Below the pieces are notes generated by a model. That model had not been told where the DNA came from. It made no database searches and was given only the letters and a program-made list of their open reading frames with translations. DNA of 64,000 nucleotides from Camellia lanceoleosa (taxonomy: Eukaryota > Streptophyta > Magnoliopsida > Ericales > Theaceae), in assembly GCA_025200525.1 (NCBI GenBank), contig CM045761.1:37766190-37830189 (forward strand), in the 5' to 3' direction. Numbering within the stretch: position 1 is the first letter of the stretch; the number at the start of each line of letters is the position of its first letter. Of the stretch, positions 47,040 through 59,214 are shown piece after piece. The position numbers and the translations under genes were made by a program.

Positions 47040-47751
47040 ATGAGTAAAAATGGCATTACTTGTTCCTCTCTTTATTACTCCTCTGCTATACTCATAGCAG
47101 CAGTATGCACGACAGTCATTAATACAAGATTGTTAACCTCGGCATCTGCAAAATCATCGTCGTCAATGATAGAGGCGAAAGCTCTACTCAATAGCAATTG
47201 GTGGGGGAACTTTTCTTCAACAAATCACTGCGAGCTGATGGGCATCACTTGCAATTGGGCAAGAAGTGTCACTCAAATAGAACTTATCTCTCCCTATTGT
47301 TCCCAAAAGCTTGAAAGCATGAACTGGACGTCCTTGCCAAATCTCGAACTTCTCAATCTCGTCAGCTGTAACTTAACTGGAAGCATCCCTGAAGAAATTG
47401 GTACTGTGTCAAAGCTCACCAACCTTTATCTCTCCCGCAACAATCTTGAAGGTTTGATCCCTTCATCTATTGGTCAATTGACCAATTTGACTTGGTTGGA
47501 TCTCTCTTCAAATCAACTTAGTGGTCCAATCCCTTCATCTATTGGTCAATTAACCACTTTTTTCAGTCTGGATCTCTCATCAAATCGACTTAGTGGTCAA
47601 ATCCCTTCATCTATTGGTCCAATTAACCAATTTGACTCTTTTGAATCTCTCCTCAAATCGACTTAGTGGTCCAATCCGTTCATCTGTTAGTCAATTAACC
47701 GATTTGATGTTTCTAGATCTCTTCTCAAATCGACTTAACAGTTCCATCCCT
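47040..47751 (+). pseudogene. 5' part of a MIK2-like receptor kinase pseudogene
   Basis: Signal peptide, LRR N-terminal cap (NHCELMGITCN) and the first five to six LRRs closely resemble the intact gene at 35233. A one-base insertion near 47617 shifts the frame inside an LRR, after which the matching frame continues to 47751. There the gene is interrupted by the CACTA element and resumes at 57330. The region is shorter than the intact gene by several LRRs. Confidence 0.9.
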
Positions 47752-47759
47752 CACTACAA

Positions 47760-48190
47760 CAAAAAGAGTCTTTGGAGACGAAAACTAATGATGAAAATAA
47801 ATTTTGTCACGAAAGACGTACCTTTTAGCAAAGAAAATAATATTTAGTCTCCAAATGTACCATTTTTAGAGAGAAAAATAAAATTTCGTCACCAATCTAC
47901 ATAAATAATAAAAAAATTAGGTGACGAAATTATTTTTCGTCATTATTTTTAGTTTTTTGTCACCGAAAATTTTCCCGCTAATTTTTTTGGATGGTGCCAA
48001 AATTTTGAGACTTTTGGTGAGGAAAAAATTGGTCACCAATTACAAAATTATTAGTGACAAATATATTTTCGTCACCAATAATTTTTAATATTTTGATATC
48101 ATTTAGTTAGCAAATCTATTTTCGTGGTCAATAATTTTGTCTTTTTGTGGGAAAATAATTTTGTCACCAATTTTGGAGGGAAAATTGAGA
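47760..48190. repeat. Left subterminal repeat region of the CACTA element
   Basis: Many copies of GACGAAA, TTTTGTCAC and TTCGTCACCAAT occur in both orientations. The right side 56780-57320 has the same motifs. Such repeats are bound by the element's own transposition protein in known CACTA elements. Confidence 0.75.
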
Positions 48191-48659
48191 GTCAATGAAA
48201 AACAAAATAGGCTATTATTTTTTTCCCATTATAATGATCCAAAAATTTTTAAAAAAAGAAGAAGAAATCAGTGCATAAATTAATTGAGCAGTGTTTGGAT
48301 TGGACTTCTGTGTAAAATTCTGTATTAAAATACTTTTTGAATACATTTAAATTATGTGCAACTAAAAAGTATAAAACATTGACGAAATATAAATAATAAA
48401 AAAAATTCACTAAACATAAACAACAATTTAGAAAAAAAAAATTAAAAAATCAAACCAAACATAACTTTTAAAATGTTGATTTTTTTAGATGAATTTTTTT
48501 ATTTAATAAGAAAATTTTTTCTTCACAAAAAAAGTTAAGTATTTTGGCGCCATGTGAAAATTGAACGCACTTAAAATTAGTGATTGGTGAAAAAAATTAT
48601 TTTGTCCCAAAAAATTTAGAGTAATGCTAGGGAGCTCGAAAATGAGCTCCCCTGAATCC

Positions 48660-49265
48660 CCCTAATTTTTTTTTTTTTTTTTTTTTCAAAAGCAGAGAAG
48701 GAGAAGAGAAGAGAAGGGAGGAGGAAGAGGAGAAGGAGGAAGGAGGAGGGAGGAGGAGGACTGGAGGGGGCCATAACCACAGGGAGAGAAGGAGATGAGG
48801 CGGGCCGAAGGCTGCGGTCAGTGACCCAGACTCTGACGAGCGACGAGTCAAGATTTGCTGACGAACCTGGTCAAGGACGAAATCGATTTGAGCGATGCTC
48901 TCCCTCTTTCTCTTCCTCTCCCTCCCTCTCCCTCTCCCTCTCCCTCTGTTTGAGACTCGTTGAAGAAGAAGAAGAAGAAGAAGAAAAAGAAAAAGAAAAA
49001 AAAAAGAATGTCCAAAATGACGTCGTTTTAGACATTTGGAGAATTAGAGGGGGAATTCGAGCGACGAAGCTTTATTCAAAAATTTATTACTCCTGAAAAG
49101 AATAATAAAGTGATAAGTTATGTTGAGAGAGAGCGAGAGAGCGCTCTCTCTGAAGCAGACAAAAGAAACGACAGAGAGGGAAGAATCCGGTTGGAAGGGG
49201 AATGACAGAGAGACGAGAGAAACGAAATCACGGCAGAGGGACTCGACAAAGAAAACTCTCTCCCT
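48660..49265. repeat. Purine/pyrimidine-rich tract in the CACTA cargo
   Basis: 48683-48770 is almost pure purine (GGAGGAGGA type), 48899-48950 almost pure pyrimidine (CTCTCCCTC type), 48963-49010 GAA-rich, and 49125-49220 GAGA-rich. It could be the promoter and leader of a captured gene, or simple repeat. Frames across it are not convincing. Confidence 0.6.
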
Positions 49266-50576
49266 CAACCAAGTTTGGAACCTGTTTGTTCTAGGGTTAA
49301 GATTTGGAGATTTGAAAAAAAAAAGTGTTTTTGATTTGGAGATTTCAATTGAAACAATAAAGTTTTGATTGAGGACCTAAAAAATTAGTTTTAGGTTCTG
49401 ATTGTATAAAAGAAATTATTTTGTTGAATCTAAAATTTTAGTGTGTTTGTTGAATCTAAAACATGTGATTGTATAAAAATTGCTGAAATCCCCAAATCAT
49501 GTTATAGGAGCTGTTATAATGCTTCATGGTCTGAAGCTATTCAACATGGCCTATTTGATTGGTTAAAGTTTCTTTTGAAATATATATATATATATACACA
49601 CATATACATGTGATTCATTCTAGAGACATGTGAGATTTTGTTGGACCTTTATTTAGTCCTATTCCCTTCGTAATACATGTGAAAAATTAATCTATTATAA
49701 ATTTATGAGGAAATAAAATTAGATGTTTAACTATATATTAAAATACTAACAAGCCAATATTTATATACATCATTAAGATGTGTTTTTTGTGAGTTTTGTT
49801 AAAAGAGGAGCACTATCAAGTACTGTTGGTTTTTTGTATCAAAGAACTTTATAGATGGGTTTTAAAAGAAATCGGTTTTACATTAGCAATTCAAAGGGTT
49901 AGAAAGCTTATGGGTTGGGGTTATGGAATTCTGATTCTTCAGTTGCAGCTCAAGACATGTGATTGAAATCCAAATCATTTATTTTGCCTTGAAATCAGAG
50001 AGAATGTAGTTGCTATAGAAGTTGAATGAGAGAGGAGTAGCTTGTGTCATTTGACAATTTGTTATCCTACTGGTCTTTCTATCTTAGTCGAGGAGCTCAA
50101 AATCCACTTGTTGCCTTCCCAAGGGGGAAATGAAAGCAAAGGAGTTTACGTTTTTTGGATTCTGTAAAGAAAGACCTATGTTGTCAATATGACCTGATCC
50201 AAATGTGGAATAGAAGCTTGTTTTATTAAGTTGTTCTTCTACATACTAGACTTGGTTTGGCTTTTACATTTATGGATATGACTATTGTGGGCATACAAAA
50301 AACATGTTCTAATAACTTTAGAAGTGGCGTCTCTAATTACTTGTACTTGGTTGGCTTACATTGCTTATACATGATTTGCTATTATAGTTATCATTGCTTT
50401 GCATCTTTATTGGATCTTAATTCTTATATGTCTGTTCTTCATTCTGTTAATTATTTTTAAATGTTTTCTGAAAATTCTAGTGTGAGAATTTGTTTAGTTG
50501 AGGTGCCCTACATGTGAATTCTTGCTCACATAGTTTCCCCTGGCATGTACCTTTACAAGAATTAGGTTCATTGCAG

Positions 50577-50954
50577 GATGCCATGGAGAAAGCTATTAAA
50601 AACAAAGTTACTAAAGCAGTTGTTCTAGCAATTGATGTCATGTTTCAAGCTTTAAGGTTAGCACTTGGCATATTTTGCCATTTGAAAAAAAAAGAAAGAT
50701 AGTAGAATGTGAAGTTGATTTTTCTGTGTTTTGCTGATTTTGGGGGAATTATGTATTTTGTTTTGTTTCTAATTAGTGAATTTGGGGCAAAGCTAGTACC
50801 CCCTAAAAGAATTTCGTAGATGCTGCCTGAACTCTTTGATCACCAAGACCAAAATGTTCGTGCTTCATCTAAAGGATTGACACTTGAGCTTTGTCGTTGG
50901 ATTGGAAAAGAACCAATGAAATCAATGTTGTTTGAGAAAATGCAGGATACAATG
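50577..50954 (+). pseudogene. Captured fragment of a MOR1/XMAP215-like gene (two exons)
   Basis: Exon 50577-50656 (after TTGCAG, before GTTAGC) and exon 50777-50954 (after AATTAG, before GTATGC) join in phase and read AIKNKVTKAVV, AIDVMFQALSEFGAKLVPPK, MLPELFDHQDQNVRASSKGL, LELCRWIGKEP and FEKMQDTM. From memory this is a TOG-array segment of the plant microtubule polymerase MOR1/GEM1. A stop codon replaces one codon after PPKRIS (about 50816-50818). Introns are kept, so it was captured as DNA. No other MOR1 exon was recognised in the element, which argues it is a fragment without function as MOR1, though it could be transcribed and give small RNAs. Confidence 0.85.
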
Positions 50955-51677
50955 GTATGCTTATTTTAGTCAACTTTAATCTTTGGTTTGTGCATTTACT
51001 TCTAGATGTATACATTTTTATGGTTTTGCCCTTTTTTTTCTTTTTATTATTTTTTTATTTTAAATCAGAGAACCATACACACAATATTCTCAATTATGTT
51101 TGATGTCACATATGAGTTTATTTCTTTCTAATGGATCAAGAATGCTATTTGATATATTGACTCAGAATTTCTAGTAAATCAATATATGTGGGAGTTCTGC
51201 AGCCTCAACTCTATTTTAGTGTCCTAGCAAAGATGCCTATTCCCCTCTTAGTTTTTGGTTACTTATTAAATTATATATGTATATACGGTGTAGCTCTGTT
51301 TTCTTTTTTTATTTTTATTTTCTAACAAACCCTTGTCACATGGTCCTCTCATCAGTTTCATAAATCTCTGTTCATAGTCTATCATAATTGGATTCGATAG
51401 TGAACAGGTTTGGATTTTTCTTTCAGAATACAAATCTTTTCAATTTTGTTTATGGAATTAGTGAATTTATGAATTTGGGAGGTACTCAGATTGATTGTTT
51501 CATAAGAGTCTAAAGAACATCTAGATTCATGTAGTTCACTAAGCTTGCTAATAATGTTTAGGAAGACGTCTTATTTGGTTTGCTTTTAGTGTCTCTCCCC
51601 ACCCCCCCACCCCCTCCCCTCCCCCCCGCGCGCCTCCCGGTGCATATGGCTAATGTGCATTATGTGATGTAGGCTCC

Positions 51678-54088
51678 TGTAATAACCCCGACCCTGATTA
51701 ACGCTAATTGGGACTTAATTATGTCTAATAATAATTAAGGGAAAAATCTGGAATTTATTTGCGTGTGCATTGCATGACTTACGTGTTCTTATCTGTTCGG
51801 TGTCGGAATATCTGTTCGTGTTTTAGACTTTAAACTGCAAATTGGAAGCCTTATCGGCACCCGATTCTGAAATTGATTAGTGTTTTGAACTCGCTAGATT
51901 TTATGTGAATTTATGGTAGGTTCAATTAAAATTCGATTTGGAATGTTTAAATCAGATTAAATAACATTTTAATAATGAACCTAGCTTATTTACGATTACG
52001 CCATTGAAGGCCACTAACCTAGACAATTAGGAGACTTAGTCTTGGAACATTTGTGCTTTCATTCTCTTGAGAGACCAACGTGGGAGAGACAAATGAGAGT
52101 GAAGAAAACTTGATTCAACAAGGTTTGGCTTAGAAAATTGGAGGAATTGTAAGCAACTTGGAAGAATTGAGCTCTCACACTCAAACTTGAAGGTTTAAGG
52201 TAGAAACTCACCCCCCCCCTCATTTAAGGAATTGAATTAGCTCTTGCATAATTCTTGACACATTGAAGATTAGAGTGAATTGGGTAGTGTAACATACATG
52301 CATGTACACATTCATGGAAATTGAAGTTGTTGGGTGTCAAATTTCTATATGCATGTGCAAATTTTTGCTAAAGTCTATGAATTCATCAAAATTCTGAGTT
52401 TAATGTTACTTTGGATCATGTTTTGAAGCTTTGAAATGCACTTGAATTCATGCATGTTTGTTTAAACTTGGTTTTTGAAAATTTATGGAAATGGTGCTCA
52501 AATTGACTCACTCTTGGCCCTTGAATTTACAAATTGGCTTTTGAAACTTGATATACTATGAGTTTAAAGTGTTTTTCTAGATTTTGGGCCCAAGAGGTTG
52601 AGTTTTGGGTTGTAGGATGCTTGGTTCGAACTTGGGAGACAAATCTGGAAATTCCAGATTTGGCTTCCTCGCTCGAGCGAAGGATTACTCGCTCGAGCGA
52701 GCCCTTTGATTTTCCAAGCTCGCTCGAGCGAGCATCGAGCGACCATCGCGCGGAAAAAATCAACATCCAGTATTTTTACTGTTTCATCAGACCGCTCGAG
52801 CGAAGGAAGTCTCGCTCGAGCGAAGCCTTTGATTTTGGAAGCTCGCTCGAGCGAAGGAAGGCTCGCTTGAGCGAGGCTCCTATTTTCAGCAACTTTTGAA
52901 AAACATTTTCTAAGGCATTTTTACACCCCCATTCCATCCTAGGCATTCCTAGGCCATGTTTAAGACTCCATACTAAGGTTAAGGGGTTAAGTACACACTT
53001 AGAATCGTTGATGTAGGTTTTGTACAATTGGAGTGCATGTTTCAAAGTGTGTACCCGTAATGTGTTATGTAGGTCACGTGCCGCGACTTGTTTGACCCTT
53101 TGATTTCGTCTACGTGTATCAACGCCCACTGTGAGTAATAACTTTGTAAAGTTATGTTCAGCTTTAAGTATTTTCTGACTGATATGATATGAACTGTTTT
53201 TCTGAAATGCTACTTTATGAGTTATGAATGAATGTCCAATTTTCTGAAATGTATTGTGGCACCCTTAGTTCATAAGGCCCTCGCCCGGGGGATACACAAG
53301 GCCCTCACCCGGGGGATACAATACCGTGGCATGAGGCCCTCGCCCGGGGGATATAATACCGTGGCTACTTGCGCGCAAGATATGGACCTTTATGGTTGTT
53401 GGTACAAACTCTGTCTGTGGTCTTTGGACCTATCTGATCTGTTAGCTAATGGGTGTACCACATATGATCTTATGCAAAATCTGAGTATGAATATGAAAAC
53501 AAGCATGTATCTGTATCTGTTTCTGATTTGAAATCTGAAAATGCATAAGACTCTATTTCTGATAAGATTGTGTTTCTGATATGAACTTGATTTCTAACTC
53601 TGTGATGGACATCATTCATTAAAATCTTTACTCTGTTATTATTCACTGGGCTTTCGCTCACAGTTTATTATATATATGTAGGTGAGCCGGCACAAGACCC
53701 TGGCCAGAGTTGATGGCCCTCTGTTTTTATTTTTGGTTAGCCATCTGGTGCGCCTCCCGAGGGGGTTCCGCCTGAAGCCTAACACCGTGGCAGTTTTGTA
53801 CTTCATGCTAGTCAGTGATAGTGTTTTTGTAAAGTCGGATCTTGGGATGTACTTATGTAAATATTCTGTACATATTGGTGTACTTTGACTGGCATGCTAT
53901 GTATATAAATAAGTTTTAAAATTTTCTGTCCCATGTATGTCATCACAGCTCATTGGACCTTGTTTATTTTTACATTATTGCCTCCGCAGCCCCTTAATAT
54001 TTGTAACGTCTTCAGAGGCCGTAGGTAATCCACGGATTACTGGCCGGTTACGTCGCTAAACCTATAGGGGCGGGTTTGGGTCGTGACA
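51678..54088 (+). mobile_element. Solo LTR (2,411 bp) flanked by GCTCC, inside the CACTA element
   Basis: It starts TGTAATAACCCCGACC and ends GGGTCGTGACA. GCTCC is present at 51673-51677 and 54089-54093. Same family as the inverted solo LTR at 5041-12818. It contains the CTCGAG cluster at 52666-52880, three GGCCCTCGCCCGGGGGATA repeats at 53277-53352, and GGGCTTTCGCTCACAG at 53648. No internal region. It inserted after, or at least within, the CACTA element, right behind a possible splice acceptor at 51672. Confidence 0.88.
52666..52880. repeat. CGCTCGAGCG palindrome cluster in the GCTCC-flanked solo LTR
   Basis: Six CTCGAG cores and one CGCTTGAGCG variant within about 210 bp, arranged in pairs about 20-25 bp apart, each followed by GAAGGA or GAGCC and TTTGATTTT-like spacers. 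Confidence 0.78.
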
Positions 54089-54779
54089 GCTCCATCTTAC
54101 ATTGGTTCGTATTGCAACAGTATGTTGCTGGATGATGTAAGTTTGATTTTTAGTTGAACTTTCTTCTTTTAGTAGCAAAATCAAAACATGAATTATTACT
54201 TAATCAAAAAAAAAAAAAATCCAAACATGAATGTCAAGTTTAAAACAATAAATATGTTTTGTGTAGCTAATTATGGAGAATTGCAGTACATATGCATTTA
54301 GGCTCTAATTGCATGAGACATAACAATCTTAGAACTTGAAATTAGTGTGATGCACATAGCAGAGCCACAGGGGCTGACAATTACAAGATAACAATCCATA
54401 ATTCTATTTAGGAAATTTAACTGACTAAGATTTTGAACCACAAAAAAGAAAAGGAAACCTCCACATCATTGAGGCATAAAGACTCAAGATCAATAACCTT
54501 TTCATTATGGAATCCTATTTATTTTATGATGAATACATACGTATCAACACAGATACTAGAATCAAAAAATACTTAGTATAGCTCATTTCCATCAAAGTGC
54601 ATTAGAAAATCAAAATTCATAATTCATAAATATCTCAACTTTCTCTTTCTCTTCTCATTCACTTGATTTTTTCCTTTTCTGTTTTATTTTATTTATACAT
54701 TGAATCTGATTTTTGAAATGGGAAATGAGTTTGAATTTTTGAAATAGGTATTTGCAATCCATTATATTTTTATAGGCTT

Positions 54780-55130
54780 GCAGCGACTCTTCTTCATATC
54801 AATTTGTCAAAATGGGTTAGGGCTTTGATCATCCTGTGCATCTTCAGCTTCACCATTGAGACCCTTTTCACCAATAGGTTGCTCTTCTCTCTCTCTCTTT
54901 CTCAATTCTTTTGGACTGTTTTTGTTTTCCCAATTGAAATTTCACCTCATTCAAAACGGAAAAAAAGAAAAGAAAAGAGGATTAGTTTTTATTTTTTGGG
55001 TTGAGCTGATATTAAAGAAAAGTTGGTTGTTGATGTCGTAGATTGTGGGCTCCTCTTCCTGAATCCAATGGTCAGACCATCTCACGGCTGCGACATGATC
55101 AAGAATTGCAAAATGGAGAAGGTCAGATTT
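54780..55130. other. Unassigned exon-like segments in the CACTA cargo
   Basis: At 55037-55120 a stretch bounded by TCGTAG and GGTCAG reads openly (LWAPLPESNGQTISRLRHD in one frame). At 54795-54890 the minus strand reads EKGLNGEAEDAQDDQSPNPF and then a stop, which looks like an acidic protein end. At 56467-56540 another short open stretch follows a T-run and GGCAG. I do not recognise any of them. Confidence 0.3.
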
Positions 55131-57329
55131 TTAGATTGTGTTTTCTCTGTTTTCATTCTCTTTGGATTTTTATTTTTATTTTTTATTTTTTTGTGTGGGG
55201 TCAATGCAATAACACTAGCAAGTGTGCTTGGTTTGTTTTTCTAGAACTTCCTAGAACTTGAAAATTCTTTTTTGTTTTCTAATGGATGGGATGATGGATA
55301 GAATTGCATTTTGCATATAGCTACACTTGCACTGTGAGTGATTTATACCTTGAAACCAACCTAAGTAACCGACCCAAAGTTGGAGATATATCAATGTTGG
55401 CCTCTCTTTAACTTCCAGCTTTCTTTTCCAGCTATTATGAAAAGTAATGTCTCTTATATTTTTCTTTTGGTTTATTTTTTCCTTGATTATTCACATAATA
55501 TGGTTGTTGCTATATTTTAGTAATGAATAACGACAAAATATTAGAGCTTAGCAATGTTGCTTCAGTAGTTACTTTGCTATTTTTTAGATTTTTCTCACAA
55601 AACATCAAATAAAAAAATGTTATATATGGTGTTGCTTCAATAGTAACTTTGCTTTTGTTAGATTGTAGCTTCACAGCATCGTTACATTGTGGCTTCACAG
55701 CATTGGTTTTTAAATGATGGTCTGCAAATCCTTAGCTGCTATATTTCATAGTTTTTGAAGCAAATTTCATGCCTTTGTCTTTGGCTCTTCATGATAGTGT
55801 TGAGTTCACTGTTCTTTTGAATAAACAAATTCTTTTGGTTGGTTGTCTAACTTGACTACACAAATTTAGAAAATTATCATCCATCATGCTTGCTATAGGT
55901 ATGATTTGCAGGTATATGATTGAACACAATAAATATATATATATATATATATATATTTGTGTGTCAAGTGTCATGTGTTAATGATGAAATAAAAAAATTA
56001 TACCTACAAATTCATTTGATGAATGAATGTGTTAATAGTTAGGATTTGTATAGTCAAGTTAGACAACCATGGCTTTAAATTTAACATGAAGATCCCTAGA
56101 ATTTACTTACATGAGAAAAATGGACATTTAATTCTATTGAATGTTTAGGATGGTGATGAGTTTTGAAAAGAATGTAATTACATTACATTGATATAGTATG
56201 TGAGTTAGAAATGATTAAATTGATGAAATCATGAATCCGCTTTTGTGTTGTATGCTATTGATATTGATGAACTTATTGCTTAGAGGTCTTGTCCTTGGTA
56301 ACTGGCAGAGGGTTGCATTGTTGGTGATAGAATGATATGGATTTAGGTCGAAATTTTCATTTTTTCTCTTCTAGGTTGCATGTTAACATATTTAGTGAAT
56401 GATTATCTTAACCTTCTGTTGTTGTTTTTTTTTTTTTTTTTTTTTCTTTTATTTTTTAAATGGCAGATTGAGATGAACGAATTTGGTAACCTGTATAGCA
56501 AGTGCTTTTTGTTGATATTACCAGACACGTATCCATCATAGTGTAGTTGTACTTTTTTTTTTTTTCTTTGTTGTTTTATGCAAATGAACAGGTTTTGTAA
56601 TGACTTGTAATGGATATCATATTGAACAGGTTATTAAAATGCACAAGTTATTTTGATTGTGTTGTCGTAGTTTTTTATTTTACTAGAATAGATGTTATAG
56701 TTTGGATGTTATATATTAGTTTCTTGATACTATGAGACATGTATTATTAAAATGAACAGGAATAGTTTATTGAAAAAAACATATTATTAGAGACGGGAAA
56801 AAAAAAAACCGTCGCTATTAGTTTTCAAACAACATGACGAATAATTTTGTCACTAATGATATAGTTCCAAACAAATAATTTTGTCACATTTGTTGAATAA
56901 TTTGTCATTAAATTAAAATATTTGGCGACAAAATATTTGTTGTCATTGAAGAATTTTGTTCTGTGCTCATTTTGGTGTCGAATTTTTTTATCACCTTAAT
57001 CTATATCATTGGTGAGGATAAATTTTGTCACTAAAGCCTCTATCTTCGTATTTGGTGACGAAATATTTCGTGGCCAAAACAATTAAAATAAAATATTATT
57101 TAATTCTAGTGACGAAATTGATGTTATAGAGGACGAAAAATGCAACATTTAGAGACGAAAAATTTTGTCGCCAAAAATAAAAAATAGGTGACGAAATGAT
57201 TTTTCGTCACCAGCAACTTTTAGTAACAAACGTGGTGACAATTATTTTGTCGCAGATCACTTTGGTGACGAAAGTTTGATGTTTGGAGACAAAATGAATT
57301 TGTCACCAAAGACATTTTTTGTTGTAGTG

Positions 57330-59110
57330 CCTCCAGAGATAGGAAAGCTAGAGAATTTGGTTGAAATGCATTTAGGTGTTAACAGCCTTCATGGTCTAAT
57401 TCCTGTAGAAATAGGAGATTCGACACAATTGACTTTCTTGAACCTCACAGACAACCTCCCTAAAGGTAAGATCCCATCTTCTATAGGTCAGTTGACGAAT
57501 TTGGAGTTTCTTGACATGTCTGCAAATCAAATCAACAACACCATACCCACTAAACTGGGGCATTTATCTAACCTTCGTAATCTCAGTTTGTCATGGAACC
57601 AACTTTTAGGCCAGATATCACCAATCAAAGTTTTCTACAAACTTCAATATCTGGACCTCTCTCATAATTTGCTTAGTGGACTTATCCCAAAAGAGCTAAA
57701 ACAACTCAAATTTTTGGAGAACTTAAATTTGAGTGACAATAACTTAAATGGAACAATACCCGCCGAACTCGCAAATTTGTTCTATTTAAGGCACTTAGAT
57801 CTTTCCCACAATACTCTCTCTGGCGAAGTCCTATATAGTCTTTGCTACATAGAAGATCTTGACCTATCATACAATCATCTCAAGGGTCAAATCCCACAAT
57901 ATAGGTATGATTGTCCGCCCCTATATGAAGCAAGAAATTGCTCAAAGAAAAAAATAGTAAAGTTTACTCGCATCATTTCTCTCCCTATCATAGTTTGCCT
58001 TGCCTTTCTTGCATTTGCATGTTTTCGTTGCCGTAAGGCCCAAAAAATCAAAATTGAGGCAAGGGCAATGAAAAATGGGGATATTTGCTCGATATGGAAT
58101 TACGATGGAAGAATTGCATACGAAGACATTATCAAAGCAACAGACGACTTTGACATCAGACACTGCATTGGAACCGGTGGTTATGGCAGGGTCTACAAAG
58201 CTCAGTTGCCATCTGGCAAATTAATTGCATTGAAGAAACTCCCATCGTTTGGAAGCAGAGGAGCCAACTTTCGACCAGAGTTTCAGAAATGAGGTGCAAA
58301 TGTTAACTAATGTAAGGCACCAAAACATAATAAAGCTTTATGGGTTCTGTTTGCACGATAGATGCATGTTCCTGGTGTATGAATACATGGAAAGGGGAAG
58401 TTTGTTTTGTTCCCTGAGAACTAATGCTAATGCTGTTGAATTAGGATGGACTCTGAGGGTAAACATTGTTAAAGCAATAGCACATGCTCTATCCTATTTA
58501 CATCATGATTGCACCCCACCTATTGTTCATCAGGATATATTGAGCAACAACATTCTATTGAACTCTAAATTGGAGGCTTTCGTTTCCGACTTTGGCACTG
58601 CCAGATTGCTACATCTCGATTCATCAAATCAAACTATTATTGCAGGCACTTATGGATATATTGCACCAGGTAGCAAAAAATACCTTTCCTTTTAACTTTT
58701 TCAAACAGAAAGTGTAGTTTATAGCTTCTTTCATTGAACTTTTTGTTTGTGCAGAATTCGCTTACACCATGGTTGTGACTGAAAAGTGTGATGCTTATAG
58801 CTTTGGGGTGGTGGCACTGGAAACAATCATGGGAAGGCATCTAGGAGAACTACTCTCATCATTGGAATCACCGTCCGCTCGAAACATAATCCTAGCTGAT
58901 GTCTTAGACCCTCGCCTTCCGCTTCTAACTAATCCAATGGTTGTGGGGAACATTGTTCTAGTTGCTAGAATGGCAATTGCATGCTTGCGCTTTGAGCCGA
59001 GATCTCGTTCAACAATGTTGCACGTGTCTCGAGTTTCAATCCTGTAGGAAGACTTTCGCTGCACGTCTTTGTGCAATTTCACTACTACAGCTATGGAATG
59101 CAGAAATAGA
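57330..59110 (+). pseudogene. 3' part of the MIK2-like receptor kinase pseudogene
   Basis: After the CACTA element the LRR frame resumes (PPEIGKLENLVEMHLG), with about seven LRRs, the membrane segment and the kinase. The intron 58672-58753 matches that of the intact gene. Lesions: one inserted base near 58239 just after the ATP-binding lysine, HRD changed to HQD (about 58525), and a 2-bp deletion near 59028 that ends the protein early. Together with the 47617 frameshift and the transposon, this copy cannot make a kinase. Confidence 0.92.
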
Positions 59111-59214
59111 TTTTTATCCAATAAATGAATAAAATCAATGCTGTTTTTCCTGTCAAAAAAATAAAAATAAAAAATCCCATATTTAGAAATGTCGAGTATC
59201 ATATTTTTTTCAAG

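Larger units (their letters stand above)
47752..57329. mobile_element. CACTA-type DNA transposon, non-autonomous, 9,578 bp
   Basis: Ends are CACTACAACAAAAAG at 47752 and TTTTTGTTGTAGTG at 57329, with CCT as 3-bp duplication at 47749-47751 and 57330-57332. The intact kinase gene shows the uninterrupted sequence TTCCTCCAGAAAT at the corresponding place (36110-36122). Subterminal regions (about 47765-48190 and 56780-57320) are full of short repeats such as GTGACGAAA and TTTTGTCACC in both orientations. No transposase (TnpA or TnpD) frame was seen. Cargo: purine/pyrimidine-rich region 48680-49265, MOR1-like exons, a solo LTR, and unassigned exon-like segments. Confidence 0.92.

Noticed and set aside
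52558..52899. 113-residue frame with repeated ERR/RSSE peptides
   Set aside because: Same cause: the palindrome cluster of the solo LTR at 51678-54088.
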